Source of the DNA: Eudorina sp. 2006-703-Eu-15
Taxonomy: Eukaryota; Chlorophyta; Chlorophyceae; Chlamydomonadales; Volvocaceae
Length of the DNA: 64,000 bases
Direction: 5' to 3'
NCBI GenBank assembly: GCA_003117195.1
Contig: BDSI01000084.1
Coordinates: forward strand, 2,501-66,500
A program made the translations under genes and the position numbers. Below, piece by piece: positions 35,890 to 46,438 of this stretch (positions are counted from its first letter, which is position 1; every line of letters begins with the position of its first letter). The notes under the pieces were generated by a model. That model ran no database searches and had not been told where the DNA came from. It saw only the letters and a list, made by a program, of their open reading frames with translations.

Positions 35890-38815
35890 ATGAAGATCGC
35901 TTGCATTGGTGCTGGCTATGTGGGCGGCCCGACCATGGCCAGTAAGTTAACGTTTTGCGGCTTCGGGTGAAATTGCATGGAGCCCGCGAACTCTGCGGTT
36001 GTCACACACGACGGCTTCTAGCATTATTCATTGCACGTCGATATTCGTTGTCGGTCCTCGTATTCCTTAGACTCAATTTGGGTCAGCGACGGGGTTGATC
36101 GCATGAAGCGCTGCCCTGTTGCGTTCACGGGCATGCCGAAAACTGGCGCATACGAACTGCAGCTGTTGTTATATACAATTCATGCTGTACTATTTTGCCC
36201 CAAGAGTTACATTTGTGGGTGTAAGGCTAAGCTGTCAAATTGTTCACTTCGGCTGCTTTCTCACTACTCCTGTACGCCCTGCTTTGTTGACCTACGCAGT
36301 GGTGGCCCTCCACTGCCCCGAGATTGAGGTAAGCTGAGCGTTTTAATGTCGAAAGGGTTCTTCGGTGGCAACGGTTGCACCCTGGTCGCACCCTGGTCGC
36401 GGCATTACCTTGCCGCAAATCTGAGGTCGAGTGTTATGTACGCGTAGGTGGTGGTCGTTGACATCAACGAGGAGCGCATCAAGGCTTGGAACAGCGACAA
36501 GCTGCCGAGTAAGTTTATCGCGTGTCGAAGTGAAAAGTGTGCCCCCTGCACCTGCGTCGAGGTGGAAGTGCGCGCCCTCCGCCTGCGTGGTGACATGCCC
36601 CCTGAGGACACGGGCTCTGAGCTATTCTATCGAGGCTGACCATCCGCTTAACGCTTGCCCCATTTTTTTGCTACAGTCTATGAGCCTGGCCTGCTCGAGG
36701 TGGTTCAGCAGAGCCGTGGCCGCAACCTTTTCTTTTCCACCGACACCAAGAAGCACATCGGCGAGGCTGACATTGTCTTCGTCAGGTAGGCGCGATCTGC
36801 ATTACTTGCGCCCCAACCGTCGGGGTACTGTTCACGGACTTCCAGAAAAGGCCGGCAAGGACTTCGAACACAATACCTCAAAGCATCGCTCAAGCATCGA
36901 TATGGGTTCGCGACCCGTCAACGGGCACTCGCTTTATAAATCAATGCATTCTGTTTTGGGACCAACCACTGTGTACCATGCATGCAGCGTCTGATAGCTT
37001 ATACCCTAACGTTCTTCATTTCCGGTGTTCGTTGCCACTGCACTGTACAGTGTGAACACGCCCACCAAGACCACCGGTATCGGCGCTGGCCGGGCTGCGG
37101 ATCTGACCTACTGGGAGGGCGCTGCTCGTCTGATTGCGTCGGTGTCCACCAGCAGCAAGATCGTGGTCGAGAAGTCGACTGTCCCCGTGAAGACCGCCGA
37201 GGCCATTGGCAAGGTAGGGGGCTTGCAGTAGCAGGATTTGGCGTAATGGCAGGGGTCACGGAGTAGAACAATGCGGGGCACGGCGAGGTACTTGAACATT
37301 GCGGGGCACGGCAAGGTACTTCAGTCTGTGTACCACCTGCTAACTTGTGCCCTATTTCGTGTATGTGCTGCATTGTATCGTTCTTTGTTGGTTTATGAAG
37401 TACTTGTCCGTGCCTGTCTTCTCAGGTGCTCAAGCGCAACTGCCAGGACCCAAGCGTTGAGTTCGAGATCCTGTCGAACCCCGAGTTCCTCGCCGAGGGC
37501 ACTGCAATTGAGGACCTGCGCCACCCTGACCGCGTAAGTATCAGCGCCAGTACAACATGGCGTACGACGCAGTCATAGTTGTGGGTTGGTGGGGCGCACT
37601 GTCATCACCTGTCATTGCCTCGGCACAATTAATATTAAGCTTACATGGTCGGAATTCCCTACGACGAATCTCACACCTGACTCGACATCGTGCCAAATGT
37701 ACGACATGTGCCGCTTAGTGATCGTGTTTAGTCAAGGATATTTAACTGAGGAAACCGCCGCCGTACGCATGACCACCGCGCTTCGCAAATGTTCGCTTTT
37801 GGTCCAGTAAGCGGCTGGATGTCTTGTGTGCACCAGGGGCGTGGTGGCAAAGCAAACATGCAACACCGATCTCCGTGCATCTGTCTTGTCGCTTGTGCAG
37901 GTGCTGATTGGAGGTGCTGACACTGAGAGCGGCCGCAAGGCCATTGAGACCCTGGCGTCGGTGTACGCCCACTGGATCCCCCGCGAGCGCATCCTGACCG
38001 CCAACCTATGGTCGGCTGAGCTTGCGAAGCTGACGGCCAACGCCTTCCTGGCGCAGCGCATCTCGTCCATCAACGCCATTTCAGCCCTGTGTGAGGCCAC
38101 CGGTGCGGATGTGCAGCAGGTGGCGCACGCCATCGGTACTGACAGCCGCATTGGCCCCAAGTTCCTCAACGCGTCGGTCGGTTTCGGCGGCTCGTGCTTC
38201 CAGAAGGATATCCTGAACCTGTGCTACGTCTGCGAGTCGGTGGGCCTGAAGGAGGTCGCTGAGTACTGGTTCCAGGTGGTGTCCATGAACGACTACCAGA
38301 AGCAGCGCTTCGTGGAGCGTGTCATCAGCGCCATGTTCAACACCGTCTCGAAGAAGAAGATTGCCATCTTCGGCTTTGCCTTCAAGAAGGACACCGGCGA
38401 CACCCGTGAGACCCCGGCCATCGACGTCTGCAAGGGCCTCATTCGCGATGGGGCCAAGTGCTGCATTTACGACCCGGAGGTCACGGCCGAGCAGATCTTC
38501 CGCGACCTCTCGGCGCCCAAGTTCGAGTGGGACCGCCCCAACTACAGCCGCTCTGCCAGCCACATGCTGGAGAACGTGCAGGTGGTGGACAACGCGGTCG
38601 CCGCCGCGGAGGGCGCACACGCCATCTGCGTGCTGACCGAGTGGGATGCATTCAAGGCGTACGACTACCAGGCCATGTATGACAAGATGACCAAGCCGGC
38701 CTTCATCTTTGACGGGCGAAACATCCTGGACCACGCCAAGCTGCGTGACATTGGCTTCATCGTGTACGCGCTGGGCAAGCCGCTGGACTCCTTCCTGCAG
38801 AAGAACTACTCGTAA
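35890..38815 (+). CDS. UGDH: UDP-glucose 6-dehydrogenase
   Basis: Seven exons close in phase: 35890-35941, 36300-36328, 36448-36508, 36677-36785, 37051-37213, 37426-37533 and 37901-38815, encoding 478 residues, about the length of plant UGDH. The enzyme oxidises UDP-glucose to UDP-glucuronate with two NAD+, feeding cell-wall and extracellular-matrix sugars in the cytosol. Motifs: the Rossmann start [101 protein letters not shown]; the catalytic-Cys loop [42 protein letters not shown]. All key residues are present. Short N-terminal exons and one long terminal exon are typical of algal genes. The volvocine matrix is rich in acidic sugars, which fits a housekeeping role here. Confidence 0.97.
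37272..37321. repeat. Two-copy 28-bp repeat in UGDH intron 5
   Basis: TGCGGGGCACGGC(G/A)AGGTACTT occurs twice, 28 bp apart, just inside the intron. Confidence 0.85.
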
Positions 38816-40000
38816 ATGCAATTTCAAGGGCTCAGTCAGTGCAGATCTTTGCATAGCTTTGGTTGGGAGCGCTGTTTTTCTTCGGGGGTATTGGGTCGGG
38901 CGGGTCTCCTATGACAGAACGGGAAGTAATTATTACTGCAACGCAGCAGCTGGTAAACCCCATGGATTGCCGTCTCAAACGGCGTCCTAGTGGATATGGT
39001 TTCATGTGTCGGGACAGGCGCGGGCTAGGCGCGGCCTGCTGGTTTCAACAGTAGGGGGCTAGGCGCGGCCTGCTGGTTTCAACAGTAGGGGGTGAAATTG
39101 TAGGACAGGTGACGGTCAGTCTTGGTGGATTACGACCTCGAGACATGGGTTTCCTTCTGTACAGATTTCAACATGTTTGTCAAGGGGGTCAAGATGACGT
39201 GAACGCGGCAACGGTGTTTATTGCTCGCTGTTTCGGTGGTTTGACGGGCTGCAGCAAGTCGGAGCGGCTGTTTGGGACGCTGTACGGCGTCGGACTGAAC
39301 GTTGAATGTGAGCTGACGGTGTGTGACTAATGACTTTCATGACTCATTGCGGGACTGCGCTTGATTCTCCTGAGCGACCTGAGATGACGTGAATGCATGT
39401 GACGAGGCATCTGGCAGGATGCAAGACCGTATGCGGTATGCATGTACTTCGGCTGTAATGCAAGCTGGAGCCGCTACTACCGTTCCTGCTGTGTCGACCC
39501 ATGCATAGCCAAACGATTTGAGTCACTGGTTCATGAAATGAAACAGCTAATAGGGCTTCATTACATTCGTAGATGTGCCTTTGTCTCCAGCACCATTCGT
39601 GGTAATCATCATATGTCATGGGCCATAGTTTCAAACGCAGTCCTGCATACGCCCCCTGCCTTAAGGATGTAACAGCGGACCCCGCGGGTCTTCGGTGACA
39701 GCCGAATCTTCCTTAATGATGCCCCCCGCCTTAATGATTGATGCACCACCCCCGGCAAGGGCGATTAATTACTATGCTACTTGATGACACTGATGCGTTC
39801 ATTCATACACAGCCATGTTTTGACATACTCATCACCATGATCACATACCAGTCAACGCGCATAATTTTTTAGGACTGGCATGGACTGACCACAACTGCGT
39901 CATTAACATTGCGCCACATTTGCAGTGAACTGACTCCGACCATCCTGCAGCATCAGCACCAAAACAAACACCAGACACACACGTTTTCTCGCCAGCGTAA
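38816..40000. other. Convergent intergenic region after UGDH
   Basis: This region holds the 3' UTRs of UGDH (plus) and the glutaredoxin-DUF547 gene (minus). It includes a dispersed GGGTCGGGCGGGTCTC core at 38893-38908, a 34-bp tandem duplication at 39022-39089, TGTAA at 39454-39458 and 39668-39672, and a copy of the AACAGCGGACCCCG motif at 39671. No coding frame with support. Confidence 0.6.
39022..39089. repeat. Two-copy 34-bp tandem duplication
   Basis: Two identical units beginning GGGCTAGGCGCGGCCTGCTG and ending CAACAGTAG lie head to tail in the UGDH 3' flank. Confidence 0.9.
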
Positions 40001-43000
40001 TCAATCGGTGCCATTCAGGCTCCAGTCGTACTCCTTGTACTGCACGGAGACGTGACCGCGTCCGGCCTTGGCGTCCCCCACCATCTCCTGCAGCTCACTC
40101 TTCGCGGGCTCCGCCAGGAAGCCCGAAATGTACGACAAGCGGTCGTACTTGTTCGCGCCGAAGTCGACGGCGTACCACTGCATACGCAGCATTTAGGGAT
40201 GGATATATTGCTGCCATGCCGGCTCTCCTGCCGGCCAGGGCGCAAGATTCCATCACGATCTGCCATGAGCTCGGTTCAGGTGCTGCTCATGAGGGTCATC
40301 CAGATCAGTAGGATCGCAGGCGCGAGGGGGCTTTCACCGGCCGCCATCTTTGCGCGTCATTGTTGGTCGTTCCTGGGCCCAGCCCAGGTAGCATCCAAGG
40401 CGCCGCCAGCTGGCTGGTCAGGCGAAAACTCAATCATACGGGCGCGCAATCACCACCACCACCACATGGAGACACGATCCGGAAACCGCACGAGGGAGGG
40501 CAGGCGCCGTGAGCAGCTCACGAGGCCCACACGCAGACACCAACTCCGCCACTACCGTAGGCTGACCAGGCGAGGCGGGCCATCAGCGGCAGGCCCAGCA
40601 GCCCTGCGCCCACCCCATACCGTACTTGCTCAGGGGAGCGCACGGCGTCGTCGTTGCCGTCCGGGACACACGAGCCCCTAGAGCGCCAACAAACCACCCC
40701 GTCCAGCACCCACATGGGAAACCACCCCCCACATAGGAAATTGACAAAAGTATTGAAATTTCACCATCCACGGAGGGGAGACAGCACTGCAACGGGCTAC
40801 CAGATTATTTGGATCCAAGCAAGGCAACCCGGCAGAGAGTCCGCCGGCCCTGTCAGCCCCGCGCCCCACAACCCCGGGACCTCATACCTTGAATATCTTC
40901 GACAGCTTGACCTCCCTCTTGGCCTTGTCAACCGTGACCTCGCCGCTGCAGAAAGCCTCTGCGGCCGCAGCCAGCCCCTCCTCCAGGTTGGCGGCCGTGT
41001 AGAGCTTGATGGGCGGGCAGGACTTGGCACCACACACCAGCGCGAAGTGGATGCGCGGGTCGACCGGTGACACCACCTGTCAGTCAACCCGTCCACACGC
41101 ATTCCGTTGTCATACCGTACGACAAAAGTATACGCGTAGTTCGCCAAGACAAAGACGCACTGGGCGGCGCGGCCGAAGACACCAGCAACACATCGAATCC
41201 ACTGTACGTCTGCAACATCATCAGTGACACATCGAACCATTTGTGCCATCACCCACACCTCCCGACCGAACCTCGCCGCACAGGTAAGCTGTGCAATGGC
41301 AAATGACTTGATGATGGGTGTGACATGCGCGATGGCATTGTACGGCATCCTGCACATCCGGTCAAATTTACTAGTCTGCGGCAATCGGTGCTCACGGCTC
41401 ACAGACACCGGGACACCACCGCACCACCGCACCACCGCACCACCGCATCACCGCAGCTCACGACTGGACTCGACTGGGCCATCGCGCTGTGTGCGGCTCC
41501 GAAGGGACCGAAGTCAACACCGAAGGCAACACGGCACCGTCTGCGCACTCCTTCGCGATCGCGCTGGGAACCCGGCCCTCGCACCCCGTCCCGCTCCGCC
41601 CCGCCCCCCCCCCCCGCCCCGCCCCGCCCCGCCCGCCCCGCCCCGCCCCGCCCCGCCCCGCCCCGCCCCGCCCCGCCCCGCCCCGCCCCGCCCGCCCCGC
41701 CCCGCCCCGCCCCGCCCCGCCCCCCCCGCCCCGCCCCGCCCCGCCCGCCCCGCCCCGCCCCGCCCCGCCCCGCCCGCCCCGCCCGCCCCGCCCCGCCCCG
41801 CCCCGCCCCGCCCCGCCCGCCCCGCCCGCCAGTACTTCTGGGTGTGACCGGGTTCGCTCCTGGGTTTGGCTCTTTTTTGTAACCCCTTCCCTCTCCCCCC
41901 TCCCCTCCCCCCGCCCACCCAAACCCAACCCACCTTGGACAGGCGCGGATCTCCCTGCCGCCAGAGTCCGCCCGCCAGGCCGTGTAACCCCACCAGGTTG
42001 AACAGGTTGGAGGCCGCCGCTCGGTTGCCCCGCAGGACCCCGTTCTCGATGTCGTCGGCGCTGTAGTCCAGCCCGCCTGGGGCCGTGGGGCCGGGGGGCC
42101 GGGGGGGGGGCGGGATCCGTGTGGGTGGCGGCACCGCGGATGGGCGGACAGGGGCGGATGGGTTTGGCAGCCGCAGCCATGCGCGGCGTCGGCCAGTCAC
42201 AGCAGTGCTTGGACAGGCGTGTGTGTGCAACTGCTGTTCAGTCCGTCCGTCCGTCAGGCAGGCAGGAGGGTGCCACGCACCGATGTTGTACTTGGCGGTC
42301 CGCGAGTAGAAGGTGGTCCTCTGCGCCGCGGTCATGCGGGTGAGCCCCAGCGCCACCAGGGCGTGGATCACCAGCGCGTTGTAGAGGTTGATGCCGAACG
42401 CGATCAGCTCCTCGCGGCTCAGAGGCGACAGGTCCACCTGCAGGCGGGGCAGGAGCACGTCAGGAGTTGGCAGGCGGGTGGGTGGATAGGTGGGTAGGTA
42501 GATGGGTGGATAGGTGGGTAGGTGGATAGGTGGGAAGGTAGATGGGTGTATAGGTGCAGGGTAGGTGGGTAGAAATGTGTTTAGGCTGGCTGGTGCCTGA
42601 GGAGCGTGTGGGCAGGTCGGAAGCTAGGCACGTAGGCGGACGGGTAGACAGGCAGGCGCCAAGGGGTTTGAGATGATGCCGGGCCAGGGGGTACAGGAAA
42701 TTGGAGGGGCCAGGTGGGGAACAGGAACGGTTCCTGAGGGACAATGTACGGCGACACACACACGAGCACGTGGGCAGGTCCTTGCGCCCCCGGTCCTTTT
42801 GCCATGTACGGCAGTCGGCTGGCCGTGCCACCAAGTCCACGGCCTGTTTGTGCGATGTACCACTCACTGCTGCACTACACACCGCCTCTGACCTTTTGCA
42901 GCTCAGCGGTGGCCGCCACGAAGTCCGCGAACCGTGGGTCGGAGCGGATGGCGCCGTAGCTGACGGAGCGGCCGTCGGCGCTGAGATTCTTGTCGTACAG

Positions 43001-45218
43001 CTCCAGGATGAGCTGTCGCAGGCCATTGGCCACCTGTGAGCGCGGCGGGGACACGGCTGAGTCGGTGGGGGTGGTGGGGTGGTGGGGTGGGGGTGGGGGA
43101 TGGGGGTGGGGGGGTGTTGGGGGTGGTGGGGGCGGTGGGGGTGTTGGGGTGTTGGGGGTGTTGGGGGTGGTGGGGTTGGTGTCTGTGGTGGTGGTTGCGC
43201 GAGGATACGTCCTCTGCGGGGAAACAGCTCGACTCAATCCTAGTTGCAGTAAGTGAACAACACTTTCTTAAACTCCCCAATTCCCAGCAAAAGAAAAATA
43301 GAAGAAGGAACGCAACCAATCTGACCACACGCCCCCCCCCCTGAGTTCACCTCGTTGGCGGGCCGCCCGGGCCCCTGCCAGATGAACTGCATGTTCAGCG
43401 CCTCGCCCTGCTTCGGCGGCGGCGCCTCCGTGGCCAGCATCAGCAGCACCGCCCCCGCGGTCGCCGGACACTCGGGCGCCTTGCCGCCCTCCGCCGACAC
43501 CGCCGCGGCGGCTCGGACCGCCTCCGCGCGGTCCAAGGTGGCGGGCGCGAGCACGTGGGCGTCCAGCAGCCGAGTGGCCGTGACCCGCGGGTCGGCCTCG
43601 CCCGCCGCGGCCAGCCAGTCCAGGAGGGCGCGCAGGGAGAAGGCCGTGAAGGCGCGGCCCCTGTGCGATCGTCGGGTGTGGTGGCGGGCATACGCAATGG
43701 CGAGCGCGCGCGCCAGGGTTGGCGAAAGCTGACAGTCACCAAGCACGTTCCCTAGCTTCCCATCACACATCCTTGGCTTAGAACACACTCCACATGTAAG
43801 GCTGACTCTTGACTGACCCGTGCTATTCATGTCAGCCCTCTTTCGGCAACCAACGGCGCTTCTCCCGCAGGCCCGCCCAGCGCAGCGACACCAACACCAA
43901 CATCATCTCGTCAGCAGCAGCAGCAGCACCACCACCACCACCACCACCACCGCTGCATGGGCCGTCCACCTCACATGTGCATCACTACGCCCTGCGCGCC
44001 ATAACAACGCAGCAAGGCCCGCCGGTAAACCCCCACCAACCCTCATACACCGCCACCGCGTTTCCCCACCCGGCGGTGTGCTCGCCGCGCGCTATGCCGC
44101 CCTCCGCCGCGGGCCGCCGCAAGCGCGCCGCCAGCTGCTCCAGATGTTTGGAGGCTGCGGCCGCCGCCGTGTCAGCCGCCTGCAAGGCCCCGGGCCGCGG
44201 GACAGACCCCGTGTCGCGGGGCGCCGAGGGGGACCCATGGGTCAAGTCGGCGCAAGTGGGCCCACGGGTCAGCCGGGAAAACGTGCCCACGGGTCAGCCG
44301 GGAAAACGTGCCCACGGGTCAGCCGGGAAAACGTGCCCACGGGTCAGCCGGGAAAACGTGCCCACGGGTCAGCCGGGAAAACGTGCCCACGGGTCAGCCG
44401 GGAAAACGTGCCCACGGGTCAGCCGATGGCAGCTCAGCGGCAGGGGGAGACCGCGTGCGCGCGATGGAACGTGTACACCGACCGGTAGTCGCAATTGGCG
44501 GGCCATTGAGGGGAGGGGGGGGGGGTTCACGACAAACGGCCACCGTCCGGCAGCTCGTCCAAAACAGGAGGAGCGATACGGTTGCAGCGGTTGCAAAACC
44601 AACCACCCTAGTACGGTAACAAGGCTGCACGTACATCCCACCCAAAGGTCGCGTGCTTGCCTCGCTGCCTAGCGGGACTGATGGGCCCATCGACAAGTCC
44701 AGGTGGTGGGGGGGGTGGAGGTGGTGATGGCGGCATCGCGTCCATCTGGTCGTCCTAGACATGTGCGCTTGCCGGCACACCGAACACGCAAACATACACA
44801 CACACACATCACCGTACGGCGGACTCTACCGTACACACCTACCGCAAGCCCAGCTCATCAACGATGCGCTGGCCCCCCGATTTCCCCCCCCCCCCCGTTT
44901 CCGTTCTCACGGCATACAAGCCCGGAGCGGTCTGCGGTCTGATGGCCGCGTGCTGCGCCGCGCCGCGCCGCGCCGTACCTTGGCCTCCGCAGCCGCCTCC
45001 GCCTCGGCCCGCAGCTGCGCCGCCTCGATCTCATCCGCCAGATTGGGAGGCACCGCCACTTCCGCCGCTTCCGCCGCCTCCGCCAGCTCCCTCGTGAAGC
45101 GGCCGTCCGCCATCATGGCCAACAGGTCGTCGCTGCCGCCCACGCTCCTGCCCGCCAGGAAGATCTGGGCGGTCGGGCGGGTGTCCCGGAGGAGGCGACG
45201 GATGCGACACGGAGGCGT

Positions 45219-45251
<33 letters not shown>

Positions 45252-45938
45252 CGTGGGGTGTGTGTGTGTGTGTGGCGTGGGGTGGCGGGACGGGTGGGGG
45301 CTGTCCTGCTTTGGGATGCGCGCTCCGACGGTTACAAATTTTAGAAACGCACTGCAGGGTGGCGCGCCGAGTCCTGTGAGCCTGGGAGCCTGGGAGCCTC
45401 AGCCCGCATGGGAGGGCCGTTTTTCTCACTGGACGACCTCATCTTCGTTATATGTCCTAGGTATACGGTTGGTGCATTAACATAAAACGATAAGAGCGCC
45501 CCTCCGTGGATGAGGTCCTGGGTCGGTTGCGACAACCGGCACAGTGCGGCTTCCAGGCTCAACCTCGGTCTCGTTCCGACGCGTTCGGGCGCCGTCGCAG
45601 CTGGGGACCGAGGGCAACGCGCGCGGATGGATGGATTGCTCGGCGGCGTCAGCACCTCAGACCGGTGCTTACTTACTTACCTGCGGCACCGTGCGCTTGC
45701 CCGTGAGGTCCCGGACCAGCTGCCGCAGCGCATCATCGTGGCCAACGTTCACGTCGACGTAGGGGATGTCGGCGTTGGTGAGAGCCTCCTTGGCACGCTT
45801 GCAGTAGGGGCAGGGGGGTATCGAAAAGACGACCACGCGCGCCTGACGGAGATCCGATACCGAGGCTGCGTGTAGCGGTCCTGCCGGAGGGGCGCTGGTG
45901 GAGCTGTTTTTCGCAGCGGCAAGTTGTGGATGGGCCAT
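40001..45938 (-). CDS. Glutaredoxin-DEP-DUF547 fusion protein
   Basis: Nine exons close in phase: 45938-45681, 45164-44979, 44179-44049, 43660-43351, 43033-42893, 42437-42281, 42076-41934, 41076-40888 and 40177-40001, encoding 563 residues. Residues 33-95 form a glutaredoxin domain with the dithiol site C43-P-Y-C46, TVPQ|IFLAG (cis-Pro motif) and GGSDDLLAM. An Ala/Glu-rich linker follows. Residues about 150-215 contain [14 protein letters not shown] and resemble a DEP domain. The C-terminal half is DUF547: [74 protein letters not shown] and [14 protein letters not shown]. The same domain order is known in plant proteins annotated as electron carrier/disulfide oxidoreductase (Arabidopsis At4g08550 type). 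Its partners are unknown. The least certain splice is exon 3 to 4, which controls the DEP part. Confidence 0.88.
41590..41829. repeat. (CCCCG)n satellite in intron 7
   Basis: About 240 bp of near-pure CCCCG pentamers with occasional slipped CCCG or CCCCCCCG units, within the glutaredoxin-DUF547 intron 41077-41933. On the transcribed (minus) sense it is GGGGC-rich, a strong quadruplex-type sequence. Confidence 0.95.
41832..41886 (+). repeat. Retroelement-like tail repeat, short copy 3
   Basis: GTACTTCTGGGTGTGACCGGGTTCG, TGGGTTTGGCTCTTTTTTG and TAACCCC follow directly on the CCCCG satellite and match the second half of 30422-30512. Confidence 0.5.
42470..42560. repeat. GGTGGGTGGATA / GGTAGGTAGATG minisatellite
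   Basis: Imperfect 8- to 16-bp units of GGTGGGTGGATA and GGTAGGTAGATG type in intron 5 of the glutaredoxin-DUF547 gene. Confidence 0.85.
43065..43195. repeat. GGTGGGG / GGTGTTGGG simple tract
   Basis: About 130 bp of G/T-only sequence on the plus strand in intron 4 of the glutaredoxin-DUF547 gene. The transcribed (minus) strand reads C/A. Confidence 0.85.
44261..44425. repeat. 25-bp minisatellite, six full units plus part
   Basis: Seven occurrences of CCCACGGGTCAGCC spaced exactly 25 bp apart, joined by GGGAAAACGTG. The array is essentially perfect, so it is recent or homogenised. It lies in intron 2 of the glutaredoxin-DUF547 gene, next to a GACCCATGGGTC palindrome (44232-44243) that resembles the unit. 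Confidence 0.96.
45216..45278. repeat. (TG)n microsatellite
   Basis: Three TG runs interrupted by GGCGTGGGG in intron 1 of the glutaredoxin-DUF547 gene, close to the 3' splice... side of that intron on the minus strand is at 45165, so it reads as a CA tract near the acceptor. Confidence 0.85.
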
Positions 45939-46438
45939 GAGGCTACTGAAACGGTTGGACGGTGCTGGGATGTGCGCGCAAGCTCGCGTCCAGCTGGAAC
46001 TCGCGACGGTATTGCCTTGTTTGGTTACTGACGAAGAGGGGCGCCCTCGCCTTGGCGTTCCTGAGAAACACAGCGGATTCCGCGTCGGCCCTCTTGTGAG
46101 TTGTCGCATCACGTTGGCAAGGAGACGTTCCTAAGGAAGCCGAAATAACCAGGGTTATTATACGAGCGATCTCCGAAGTTGCAGAACGAAAGATATTGAG
46201 AGACGGTTACGGGTTACCCAACCAAACAATGCCGTATTTCCGACGACTTAGATGGTCGATTGCTATATGATGAACCAATCCCTTATATAACATTTATAGC
46301 TTTATCCGGGATTGCACACGCCGACCGTATGGATACTGTGTCACTGCAGAGACATCTTTTTCCTTTTGCTCTGCACTGTCCGTTGCCTACAATGCGCCAT
46401 AATGCGTTATAGCTGTAGGTACACCCACCTTACCTGAA
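45939..46438. promoter_or_regulatory. Divergent promoter, glutaredoxin-DUF547 / mTERF
   Basis: A 500-bp gap between two head-to-head genes. It has an AT-rich core (46190-46340) with TTATATAACATTTATAG near 46283, flanked by GC-rich sequence on both sides. Probably a bidirectional promoter. Confidence 0.5.

Noticed and set aside
41590..41829. CRISPR-like or coding interpretation of the CCCCG array
   Set aside because: It is a pure pentamer satellite with no spacers and lies inside an intron.
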